From Geothermovivens sp964644845 (GTDB taxonomy: Bacteria; Zhuqueibacterota; Zhuqueibacteria; Oleimicrobiales; Geothermoviventaceae): DNA of 12,940 nucleotides. The translations under genes and the position numbers were made by a program. This document shows, in pieces, positions 1 to 6,544 of the stretch (within the stretch, counting starts at the first letter, position 1; every line of letters starts with the position of its first letter). The notes beneath the pieces are model-generated. The model was not told the origin of the DNA, did not search any database, and saw nothing but the letters and a program-made list of their open reading frames with translations. Location: positions 1-12,940 of the forward strand of contig CAZXXS010000019.1 of NCBI GenBank assembly GCA_964644845.1, read 5' to 3'.

Positions 1-28
1 TTCTGCCAGGAAGAACCTCATTCAAGGA

Positions 29-1111
29 TCAGTCTTTGAGCCACTCGTCCAAATGCGCGCGTACGAACTCGTCGTCGGTCAGATGCGGGTACCAGCGGCA
101 GACGCGGTCAATTTCCTCCGCTTGACCCGGGCCCAGGTCCTCGGTTGGATCGAGGGTCCAGCGCCCTTCCAGCAGGCCTTGGCGTCGCAGGATTTCGTGG
201 ACGCCTGCGATTACGCCACGGAAATTGTTCGCGGCGTCGAAGATCGCAGCGTTCGCGTCCGTGAGCTCGTTAGCCAGCACCAGCAGGTGCGTTGGAACCG
301 GTTCGCCTGCGTGCACCACTTTGTGCACCGCTTCCAGAAGCTCTACAGCCTTACGCGTCCAAACCGCCCACTGTCCAAGTAGACCGCCAACAAAGCGGAC
401 TTCCACCAGCTGATGGCCGACGCGGAAGCGAAAGGGGGTAAGCAGGTCCAGTAAAATGTGGTCGTCGTTGCCTGTGTAAAGGGCAATTTCGTGGGCCCGA
501 CCGGATTCCGCCACAGCGCGCACCACGTCGATCGTGTGGTAGCGGTCAAAAGCGGCCACCTTGATCGCTACGAGGTTGTCGATTTCCTCGGCTAAGCGCC
601 GCCAAAAAGCGTACGGCAGAGGGCGGCCACCGACAGCTTCTTGAAGATAAAACCCGAAGAGTGGCATCACTTCCGCCACCGCGTGGCAGTGTGTCACGAG
701 CTCGTCCAGTGTACCCTCTTTCAGGGCCGCCAGGCTCAGGAGCACCGCATCGTAGCCGTGACGCGCAGCTGTTTCCGCTTCTCGGACGGCCTGATCGGTC
801 CGGCCGGTGACGCCGGCGACCTTCACAATCCGCTTGTTCGCACGCGCCTCGAAGTCGCGCACAACCTCTGCCGTAAATTCGAGCAGGGGAGCGTAAAGGT
901 CGATCCCGGGGTCGCGGATGGCAAACTGCGTCGTGTGTACGCCGATGGCAATGCCACCGGCACCGGCATCCAGGTAGTAGCGCGTCAGGGCGCGCTGTCG
1001 GCGCTGATCCCACTCGCGCTGAGCGTTGAGCGCCAGAGGGTGCGCCGGAATCACGATGCCTTTGTGAAGAATCCGTCTGACGTTCTCGTCTGGCATGGGG
1101 TAAACCGGCAT
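29..1111 (-). CDS. DapA/NAL-superfamily (dihydrodipicolinate synthase family) aldolase/lyase
   Basis: A 360-residue cytoplasmic (beta/alpha)8-barrel protein of the Schiff-base aldolase superfamily that includes DapA and N-acetylneuraminate lyase. The probable Schiff-base lysine is K184 in 'LVAIKVAAFDRY'. The hydroxyl-rich strand that is GTTGE in true DapA reads 'IGVHTTQF' (residues 57-63), and the YNxP motif is replaced by 'LFGFYLQEAVGG' around Y155. The protein is about 60 residues longer than DapA, with a charged C-terminal tail. These departures argue against lysine biosynthesis; a sugar-acid or keto-acid lyase is more likely, substrate unknown. The ATG at 1111 is supported by AGGGAGGT about 10 bases upstream. 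It lies 259 bases downstream of the epimerase gene on the same strand, so the two probably serve one catabolic pathway. No terminator is visible between its stop and the window edge. Confidence 0.85.
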   Translation of the reverse strand: MPVYPMPDENVRRILHKGIVIPAHPLALNAQREWDQRRQRALTRYYLDAGAGGIAIGVHTTQFAIRDPGIDLYAPLLEFTAEVVRDFEARANKRIVKVAGVTGRTDQAVREAETAARHGYDAVLLSLAALKEGTLDELVTHCHAVAEVMPLFGFYLQEAVGGRPLPYAFWRRLAEEIDNLVAIKVAAFDRYHTIDVVRAVAESGRAHEIALYTGNDDHILLDLLTPFRFRVGHQLVEVRFVGGLLGQWAVWTRKAVELLEAVHKVVHAGEPVPTHLLVLANELTDANAAIFDAANNFRGVIAGVHEILRRQGLLEGRWTLDPTEDLGPGQAEEIDRVCRWYPHLTDDEFVRAHLDEWLKD

Positions 1112-1370
1112 GTCTGGGGTACCTCCCTAAATCTCGATTGGTACAGTCGGGATCGGCGGAAAGATCACACTTCGGCCAGGATCAGAACTCGCCTCAGTTG
1201 TGAAGCCGTCCGCCCGGACGGATCCTGGACGTGCGGAGAGGGCACCTCACGGCGCGTTCCGTTCTTGTTCGAACGACCGTCGAAGTGGCGACGCGGTGGC
1301 TTTGACCTGCGCTGACAAAGTCGCCACAGCGGAAGATTGCACGGCTGAAACAGCTACGGTCCCGAAACAC
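1112..1370 (-). other. Intercistronic region with inverted repeats
   Basis: 259 bases between the epimerase stop and the aldolase ribosome-binding site. It holds a perfect 8-base inverted repeat (1285-1292 with 1320-1327, GTGGCGAC/GTCGCCAC) with a possible inner CTTTG/CAAAG stem, and a tight 6-bp hairpin CCGTCC-GCCC-GGACGG (1206-1221). Neither is followed by a T-run on either strand, so they are not obvious intrinsic terminators; a processing or mRNA-stability role is possible. No convincing coding sequence is seen here. Confidence 0.4.
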
Positions 1371-2408
1371 TCAGTAGTTTCCACCACGTTCTTCGAAATG
1401 CGTTGGCTTTGCGAGTGTGGGCTGTCCGGTCTTGACCCAGTGGGCGACCCAGTTCACCATGGTCAAAAGGGTCACGCGCGGGTAGCCGAAACGCTCAAAG
1501 CAACGCGAAGCATTGCTCAGAAACGCAGTCGATTGTTCTTCGCCTTCGAAAAGCGGTTGTCGACCAAAAAGCTCTCCGAACTTGTTGGCCAACCAGCGAA
1601 TGGAGACGGTTTCGGGGCCTGTCACGTTGAGCACCGTTGGAGGGGAGGAACACAGTTCAAAGCTCCGGAGCACGTACGTGTTTGCGTCACCCTGCCAGAT
1701 GACGTTCGCAGCAGGCATGGCCACGGAGACCGGCTTGCCCTCAAACACCCTCTGCGCTACATCCAGTAAAACGCCGTAACGGAGGTCGATGGCGTAATTC
1801 AAACGAATCAGGGTGATCTTCGTACCGTGAACACGCGAGAAATGTTGGAAGATACGCTCGCGTCCGAGTGTAGACTGAGCGTACTCCCCGATGGGCTGTG
1901 GCGTTGTGTCCTCGGTTGCGCCGCCGGACGAAAGGGGAACAAGTGGGTAGACGTTTCCGGTGGAGAAAGCGACAACCCTTGCATCCTTGAAACGTTGAGC
2001 CACAAGTCCGGGCATGAAAACGTTCATTGCCCAGGTGAGTGCCTGGTCGCCCGAAGTGCCAAACTTGCGTCCAGCCATGAAGATCACGTTCGGAACGTCT
2101 GGAAGGCGCGAGAGATCTTCGGGATTCAGGAGGTCAGCACGGATGGTGTGAACACCGCGGGCCCGAAGAGTGGGCTCGGCGCGAGGGTCACTGAAGCGCG
2201 ACACGCCGATTACCCGACGCGTGACCCCAGCTTCGCGACTGGCACGCAAGGCGAGCTCTGCAAGACTCGGCCCCATCTTTCCACCCACGCCGAGAATGAG
2301 GATGTCACCCTGGAGTTCACGGGCCCAGGCCACAAGAGCGGGCGATGGGCGAGTTAGCACCTCGTCCAATTGTTTGGTGTTTTCGATTCGCTCAGGAAGC
2401 AAGGTCAT
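1371..2408 (-). CDS. NAD-dependent epimerase/dehydratase family protein (extended SDR)
   Basis: 345 residues with a Rossmann fold. The nucleotide-binding glycine motif is 'GVGGKMG' at residues 40-46, after a ~35-residue N-terminal lead. 'VVAFSTGNVYP' (145-155) corresponds to the SDR strand carrying the catalytic Ser/Thr, and 'GEYAQSTLGRER' (174-185) to the YxxxK helix. The tyrosine (Y176) is present, but the lysine position is threonine (T180), so the classical Tyr/Lys proton relay is altered. Substrate is unknown; the aldolase/lyase gene downstream on the same strand suggests the pair acts on a sugar or sugar acid. The ATG at 2408 has only a weak AAAGG-type ribosome-binding site. Family assignment is firm; the reaction is not predicted. 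Confidence 0.85.
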   Translation of the reverse strand: MTLLPERIENTKQLDEVLTRPSPALVAWARELQGDILILGVGGKMGPSLAELALRASREAGVTRRVIGVSRFSDPRAEPTLRARGVHTIRADLLNPEDLSRLPDVPNVIFMAGRKFGTSGDQALTWAMNVFMPGLVAQRFKDARVVAFSTGNVYPLVPLSSGGATEDTTPQPIGEYAQSTLGRERIFQHFSRVHGTKITLIRLNYAIDLRYGVLLDVAQRVFEGKPVSVAMPAANVIWQGDANTYVLRSFELCSSPPTVLNVTGPETVSIRWLANKFGELFGRQPLFEGEEQSTAFLSNASRCFERFGYPRVTLLTMVNWVAHWVKTGQPTLAKPTHFEERGGNY

Positions 2409-3094
2409 GACGGCGCCTTTTGTCGTTTGGTGCGGTGCGAGACTGCCGAAAGCAAAATGCTCGGCTCACCGTCCCCGCTGTGCCCAGCGTCAAGTGGCAG
2501 GGACAGAGCCCCCTCTTGCCGCTGCATGGCGGCCTCAGGAGCAGAAGAAAAGAGAGTTCGCCACGGAAACACAGTCCTCGCAGCTCACACCGGAGTCTGT
2601 AAGTCGGCGGACCAGTAGCAGGCATGTGCAATCAGAGGTTTCAAGTGTGAGTTTACCCTTCGGCAAGGAAAAATGCAAGCACGAATGTGACAGGATGACG
2701 AATTTTCGGTGGGAACCCGCCAAAGTGGGAGCGATCTTGCCCAAGGACCTAAATGACCTTTGGGACCGAACGGCGAACGCCAAGGCGAATGGCAGTTCTG
2801 CAGCCCTTGGGCAGGTTCCGAGTGTCGCGGGGCGACGCTACCCGGGGTTTCTCCGTTGGGTTCGGTTCTTTGGGGCAATCCGAACTGACGTGACCCAGAG
2901 GACCGAACCGGGAGACCCGGAGTCGCTGGGGTTGTCGCAACTCCGGAGCCCAGAAGATACCCAGCGGCCGGAGCGTGGTTTTCAGTCTGCACGGGCAGGC
3001 CGCTGCGTGTACACAGGATAACAACGCTCAGTGTGAGAGGGAAGGGAAGAAGAAGGGCCTCGAGGTCCCAGGTGCGAACCGACACGGAAAAGCC
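2409..3094. other. Gene-free divergent intergenic region rich in hairpins
   Basis: About 690 bases between two divergent transcription units. No open frame here has a credible start, ribosome-binding site or recognisable protein. The right half is hairpin-rich: a CCCAAGG/CCTTTGGG stem near 2738-2775, a GTCGC-GGG-GCGAC hairpin near 2825-2837, the long stem at 2859-2909, a CCGGG-AGA-CCCGG hairpin (2908-2920) and CCGGAGT/ACTCCGG (2917-2923 with 2940-2946). It must also contain the minus-strand promoter for the epimerase gene, but I cannot point to a good one. Confidence 0.4.
2859..2909 (+). other. 16-bp stem-loop with GU pairs (possible structured RNA)
   Basis: Bases 2859-2874 (GGTTCGGTTCTTTGGG) pair along their full length with 2894-2909 (CCCAGAGGACCGAACC), leaving a 19-base loop. 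Two positions pair only as U-G in a plus-strand transcript (2867 with 2901, 2870 with 2898); the minus-strand transcript would have A-C mismatches there. This favours function as plus-strand RNA. There is no T-run, so it is not an intrinsic terminator. It matches no RNA family I recognise. Confidence 0.4.
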
Positions 3095-3123
3095 TTGACT
3101 TTCTAAGACGAAATCTGTATTTT
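3095..3123 (+). promoter_or_regulatory. Sigma70-type promoter of the leader/serine kinase/TrpB2 operon
   Basis: The -35 box TTGACT (3095-3100) and -10 box TATTTT (3118-3123) are separated by exactly 17 bases. Transcription would start near 3130, about 40 bases before the leader peptide start codon. Confidence 0.75.
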
Positions 3124-3169
3124 CGCTACCGTGTTGAGGTTGACTGTGCGAACCACTGGGAGATTGTTC

Positions 3170-3256
3170 GTGCAAGGTTCCTCCCGCGAAAGCCGCTGGG
3201 TTTGGTGGTGGCGCTCTGATGAGCGCAGTGGGAGGAATGCGGCTCCTTGCACCTGA
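3170..3256 (+). CDS. Tryptophan-rich leader peptide (trpL-like), 28 aa
   Basis: A GTG start at 3170 is preceded by GGGAG (3158-3162) with a 7-base spacing. The 28-codon frame ends at TGA 3254-3256. Residues 10-14 are Trp-Val-Trp-Trp-Trp (codons at 3197-3211), four Trp in five codons, a composition essentially diagnostic of a tryptophan attenuation leader. The peptide itself probably has no function; its translation senses charged tRNA-Trp. The frame is also open upstream to GTG 3131, but that start has no ribosome-binding site and lies at the predicted mRNA 5' end, so 3170 is preferred. Confidence 0.8.
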   Translation: MQGSSRESRWVWWWRSDERSGRNAAPCT

Positions 3257-3287
3257 GAACCAAAGAAATCGAGTAAGCCGGAATTCC

Positions 3288-3318
3288 AGCCCACTGCAAC
3301 CGAGCGGTGGGCTTTTTT
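3288..3318 (+). terminator. Attenuator terminator (3:4 hairpin)
   Basis: AGCCCACTGC (3288-3297) pairs with GCGGTGGGCT (3304-3313), ten pairs including one G-U around loop AACCGA, followed by a run of six T. It sits about 150 bases before the first structural gene, so it acts as a conditional stop. Its ascending arm is the same segment that pairs in the antiterminator. Confidence 0.9.
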
Positions 3319-3470
3319 GTTGCCAATTCTTCTCGAGGTTGAAAGGAGGCTTTACCGCGGCGAAGGGGTGCTGGAGTCAGCGGGTCGACTGGTTTGCGGG
3401 TAGGTTTAGGTCGTCTGGCGCGTGCCCACGGGGCTTTCGAACGGAGAAGAACGGCTGAGGAGACGCATCC

Positions 3471-4313
3471 ATGCTGGAAGAGAACCACGACGATCTGAAG
3501 ATTGGCGAACTACCCGAACTGCGGATTGTCTCAACGAACCAGATCATTTTTCATGAAGAACCGGACATCGAGCGAGTGGCGCGGTTGGTCGAACGATTTA
3601 GCGCAGACGGCGTGCTCAAGAATCCTCCGGTTGTGGCGAGAACGAAGCGGGACAGTCGGTTGATCCTGCTCGACGGTGCGAACCGGGTGACGGCCCTGAG
3701 AAAACTGGATTTTCCAGACGTTCTCGTGCAGGAAGTCGATCTGGATGACCCGAAACTGGTTTTGCACCATTGGCACCACGCACTCGAGCACCTGAGTCGT
3801 GAGAAACTCATCCAGCACGCAAAAGGGATTGAGGGTGTAAGGGTGGAGGAAGCAGATCTGCCGCGGGAAACACCGGGATTGCTGTGCTGGATTGCCTTCG
3901 ACAAGGGCGACGCTGTGACAGTCCTCGGCTCCGAAGACCTGCTGAAACGTGTGGAACAACTTCGGGCCTTCACTTCGCTGTACCACAAGCATGCGTACAT
4001 GGACCGGGTTAGCTACACCAATCTGGAGCACTTGCGACGGAACTACCAGTACTTTACAGCCATCGTTAGTTTTCCCGGTTTTAGCAAGCAAGAACTGCTG
4101 ACCTTGACTGACGCCGGTGTGCTGCTTCCGAGCGGGGTTAGCCGGGTGCTTCTTCCGAAGCGCGCGTTACGCTTCAATCTTCACCTGGACATGCTGAGGT
4201 CGCGCCTGAGCCTGGAGGAGAAGAATCTGTGGCTTCAGGAAACGATTCAGCAGAAGATCGCCGACAAAAGCATTCGGTTCTACCGTGAACCAACATTCTT
4301 TTTCGACGAGTGA
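3471..4313 (+). CDS. ParB/Srx-fold free serine kinase-like protein (SerK/SbnI type)
   Basis: A 280-residue cytoplasmic protein whose N-terminal ~100 residues form a ParB-like nuclease/sulfiredoxin fold. General annotation would call it a ParB domain protein, but the layout matches the SerK/SbnI group, which phosphorylates free L-serine to O-phospho-L-serine. 'IIFHEEPD' (25-32) places E29 at the position of the catalytic Glu in the 'HE' motif of SbnI and SerK. 'LLDGANRVTAL' (66-76) is the DGxxR nucleotide/metal motif, with D68 and R72. 'HHWHHALEH' (99-107) matches the central Trp/His segment, and 'LLPSGVSRVLLPKRALRFNLHLDML' (218-242, shown in part: GVSR...RALRFN) resembles the SbnI C-terminal Gly-Val-Thr-Arg region. 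The ATG has GAGGAG with an 8-base spacer. It is the first structural gene after the Trp attenuator, 50 bases before TrpB2, with no ParA or DNA-segregation gene nearby. Whether ATP or ADP is the donor cannot be told. A regulatory, non-enzymatic role is the main alternative. Confidence 0.75.
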   Translation: MLEENHDDLKIGELPELRIVSTNQIIFHEEPDIERVARLVERFSADGVLKNPPVVARTKRDSRLILLDGANRVTALRKLDFPDVLVQEVDLDDPKLVLHHWHHALEHLSREKLIQHAKGIEGVRVEEADLPRETPGLLCWIAFDKGDAVTVLGSEDLLKRVEQLRAFTSLYHKHAYMDRVSYTNLEHLRRNYQYFTAIVSFPGFSKQELLTLTDAGVLLPSGVSRVLLPKRALRFNLHLDMLRSRLSLEEKNLWLQETIQQKIADKSIRFYREPTFFFDE

Positions 4314-4363
4314 AAGCCGGATTTGAGAAACAGCGCAGTTGTTAACCAGGAGAGGAGGTCAAC

Positions 4364-5734
4364 ATGGCAGAACCCACGAAAATCGTGCTGCCGGAAAGCG
4401 AAATTCCGAAGCAGTGGTACAACATCCAGGCTGACCTGACCGGTCCAATGTTACCGCCGCTGCATCCGGCGACGAAGAACCCGGTGGGCCCTGAGGATCT
4501 AGCACCGATTTTCCCGATGGCGCTGATCCAGCAGGAAGTAAGCACGGACCGCTTCATCCCCATTCCTGAGGCGATTCTTGACGTGCTGAGCCTGTGGCGG
4601 CCGACGCCGCTGTTCCGTGCCAGGCGCCTCGAGAAAGCACTGGGCACTCCTGCGCACATTTACTACAAGTACGAAGGGAACAGCCCTCCTGGGAGCCACA
4701 AGCCCAACACTGCAGTAGCGCAGGTGTACTACAACAAGATGGAAGGGGTCAAGCGGATCACCACCGAGACAGGTGCGGGCCAGTGGGGCAGCGCCCTGAG
4801 CTTCGCGGGCAAGGTTTTTGGCGTGGAAATCAAAGTGTACATGGTCCGGGTGAGCTTTGACCAAAAGCCTTACCGGAAGTCCATGATGCACGCCTGGGGT
4901 GCCACTGTCGTGCCGAGCCCCAGCCCCGACACGGAGTACGGACGCAAGGTCCTTGCCGAGAACCCGGATACCCCGGGAAGCCTGGGCATCGCCATCAGTG
5001 AGGCGATCGAAGACGCTGTGAGCCGGGAGGACACCAAGTACTCGCTGGGCAGCGTTTTGAACCACGTGCTTTTGCACCAAACCGTGATTGGTGAAGAGGT
5101 GCACAAGCAAATGGAGATTGCGGGTGAGTACCCGGACGTGCTGATCGGTTGTGTGGGTGGGGGCAGCAACTTCGCCGGCTTTGCGTTTCCGTTCCTGCGC
5201 GACAAAATTGCCGGGAAAGAAATGAAAGTGATCGCCGTCGAACCGAAAGCCTGCCCCACGTTGACCAAAGGCCCGTTTGCGTACGACTTCGGTGACACGT
5301 CGGGTCTCACGCCGCTGTTGCCGATGCACACCCTGGGCCACACGTTTGTGCCGCCCAAAATCCACGCTGGCGGTTTGCGCTACCACGGAGTAGCGCCGCT
5401 CATCAGCAAATTGGTGCTGGAAGGTCTGGTAGAGCCGCGGGCCTACGGGCAGAGGGAAGTGTTCGACGCGGCGGTCCTGTTTGCCCGCACTGAGGGCTTC
5501 ATTGTGGCGCCCGAGACGGCCCACGCGGTGAAAGCCACCATCGACGAAGCGCTGAAGGCGAAGGAAGAAGGCAAAGAGAAAGTGATTGCCTTTAACCTGA
5601 GCGGCCACGGGCATTTCGACATGTCGGCGTACGACGCGTACTTCAGCGGTCAGCTCGAAGACTACGAATTGCCCGAAGAAGAAATCAAGAATGCACTGAA
5701 GGTGGTGGAGGAGTACCCTAAGCCTGAGGTGTAA
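4364..5734 (+). CDS. trpB: Tryptophan synthase beta chain, TrpB2 type
   Basis: A 456-residue PLP fold-type II enzyme that condenses indole with an activated serine to give L-tryptophan. Length and motifs are those of TrpB2, not the TrpA-partnered TrpB1: 'RPTPLFRARRLE' (79-90), 'EGNSPPGSHKPNTA' with PLP lysine K113, 'TETGAGQWG' with catalytic E135, PLP-phosphate loop 'GCVGGGSNF' (262-270), 'APETAHA' (382-388) and 'NLSGHGHFD' (411-419). The N-terminal extension of ~75 residues before RPTPL is normal for TrpB2. No trpA or other trp gene is present. Some TrpB2 enzymes have been shown to use O-phospho-L-serine instead of serine, which fits the serine-kinase-like gene 50 bases upstream. A very strong ribosome-binding site (GAGGAGGT) precedes the ATG, so translation is likely higher than that of the kinase. 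Intact, with a terminator 60 bases downstream. Confidence 0.95.
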   Translation: MAEPTKIVLPESEIPKQWYNIQADLTGPMLPPLHPATKNPVGPEDLAPIFPMALIQQEVSTDRFIPIPEAILDVLSLWRPTPLFRARRLEKALGTPAHIYYKYEGNSPPGSHKPNTAVAQVYYNKMEGVKRITTETGAGQWGSALSFAGKVFGVEIKVYMVRVSFDQKPYRKSMMHAWGATVVPSPSPDTEYGRKVLAENPDTPGSLGIAISEAIEDAVSREDTKYSLGSVLNHVLLHQTVIGEEVHKQMEIAGEYPDVLIGCVGGGSNFAGFAFPFLRDKIAGKEMKVIAVEPKACPTLTKGPFAYDFGDTSGLTPLLPMHTLGHTFVPPKIHAGGLRYHGVAPLISKLVLEGLVEPRAYGQREVFDAAVLFARTEGFIVAPETAHAVKATIDEALKAKEEGKEKVIAFNLSGHGHFDMSAYDAYFSGQLEDYELPEEEIKNALKVVEEYPKPEV

Positions 5735-5793
5735 GACCGGCGAGAAACTGGATGCCGGGCGCTCGCAGGACGGAATGGGCCGAAAACAGGAGA

Positions 5794-5834
5794 GGGCTGG
5801 AGCACTGTACAGGTGTACCAGCCCTTTTGTTTTC
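5794..5834 (+). terminator. Intrinsic terminator after trpB2
   Basis: GGGCTGG (5794-5800) pairs with CCAGCCC (5818-5824). After one A-A mismatch the stem continues as GCAC/GTGT around loop TGTACAG. TTTTGTTTT follows. It ends the attenuator-kinase-TrpB2 operon. Confidence 0.85.
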
Positions 5835-6510
5835 TCGAGGCGAAGGATCGCTGCTGTCCAGCACGGTCCGGTCTGGCGGGATTAACGGGACCTCTCCCGC
5901 AGCTGTGCAGAGCGGTCCCGGCGAGCAAACGTGCCTTCAGGGGGGAACCGCGCCCAGAAGTCCGGTCTTGCCCAAAGGTGAGCCAGGCTCCCGTGGGAAA
6001 AGGTGGGCGATTGGAGTGGCCCCCGAACGGTCTCCGGATCAGACACCAGGGCGGTTTGCAGCGAAAAACACCGGGACCAGGTTCCGAGCACAGGGGCTTT
6101 CGACCGACTGCTATTTGAACAGCCCCCCAGACCCAAGCGCAGGGTAGTTGTCAAGCTTTCGCGCCGGTCTCCAAGCAAGCTTCGTAACAAAAGGACAACA
6201 CCGGTTTGAGGTGTGGGCACGTTTCCGAAATGAGGAAATCCCTGAGGCGCAGGACGCTTGGCGTTCCACGCCGAGAAGGCATCGGGCCTGAAGGACCGTG
6301 TGGGTCTTTAGCAAGATCCGGTCGAACTGCGTGCGGTCTGGCGGGAACGAGAACTTTCGCGGAGCAGGCGGCCAGCTGGTCGGTAGATCCAGCCACGGAT
6401 CCGAGCCCGTGTTTGGAACGACCGGTTTTGGGAGTCGGGATCCAACCGCCCTAACGGTCCACCAACTGCCGTCTTTGCGGTTTACAAGTGCTGTGTGATT
6501 GAGCTGTCGT
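5835..6510. other. Gene-free region between converging transcription units
   Basis: About 675 bases between the trpB2 terminator (plus) and the receptor terminator (minus). Several open frames exist, but none has a convincing start, ribosome-binding site or recognisable protein, and the frames overlap on both strands as expected of GC-rich noncoding DNA. Small hairpins occur, such as CTTGGCG-TTCCA-CGCCGAG (6257-6275). No tRNA, repeat array or insertion sequence was seen. It may be decayed sequence or spacer. Confidence 0.4.
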
Positions 6511-6544
6511 CGAAAAAGGAAAGGGTTCTGACTCGTTCAGAACC
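6511..6544 (-). terminator. Intrinsic terminator of the TonB-dependent receptor gene
   Basis: On the minus strand GGTTCTGA (6544-6537) pairs perfectly with TCAGAACC (6531-6524) around a 5-base loop, followed by CTTTCCTTTTT. The receptor stop codon TGA (6539-6537) forms the top of the ascending arm, so the gene ends inside its own terminator. Confidence 0.8.

Larger units (their letters stand above)
3130..3319 (+). promoter_or_regulatory. Tryptophan-codon transcription attenuator (leader RNA)
   Basis: A classical ribosome-mediated attenuator read directly from sequence. Region 1 carries the Trp codons (3197-3211) inside the leader peptide. Region 2 (3225-3238) can pair back with region 1 (GCGCTC/GAGCGC at 3211-3226; TTCCTCCC/GGGAGGAA, 3178-3185 with 3230-3237). 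Alternatively it pairs with region 3: GCAGTGGG (3225-3232) with CCCACTGC (3290-3297), plus GGAAT (3234-3238) with ATTCC (3283-3287), a 13-bp antiterminator. Region 3 otherwise forms the terminator with region 4. A ribosome stalled on TGG 3209-3211 would cover RNA to about 3223, leaving region 2 free and favouring read-through. With Trp-tRNA plentiful, the ribosome moves on, region 1:2 refolds and transcription stops. One variation from E. coli trpL: region 2 lies inside the leader frame, which ends at 3256. Confidence 0.85.

Noticed and set aside
2170..3021. 283-codon plus-strand open frame
   Set aside because: It overlaps the epimerase gene antisense for ~240 bases, then runs through hairpin-rich DNA with a low-complexity Arg/Ser-rich product; no start signal.
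2640..3100. Possible tRNA from GGTTCCGAG and GTGCGAACC strings
   Set aside because: No acceptor stem, anticodon arm or complete T-loop motif could be assembled at the right spacing.
3131..3256. Longer version of the leader peptide starting at GTG 3131
   Set aside because: It begins at the predicted transcription start with no room for a ribosome-binding site; GTG 3170 has GGGAG at ideal spacing.
3130..3320. Leader read as 6S RNA, T-box or TPP/other riboswitch
   Set aside because: The nested stems and a CTGAGA string first suggested these, but the T-box AGGGTGGNACCGCG element and the other TPP core motifs are absent, and the Trp-codon run with competing terminator/antiterminator explains the structure.
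3219..3458. 79-codon open frame running across the attenuator terminator
   Set aside because: It starts inside the leader peptide region, runs through the terminator hairpin, has no good ribosome-binding site and resembles no protein; the attenuator explains the sequence better.
4499..5614. 371-codon antisense frame inside trpB2
   Set aside because: A shadow of a strongly supported gene; Arg/His/Val-rich product with no family resemblance.
5752..6498. Several overlapping open frames of 66-131 codons in the region after trpB2
   Set aside because: They overlap on both strands, lack ribosome-binding sites and recognisable sequence, and one crosses the trpB2 terminator; typical of GC-rich noncoding DNA.
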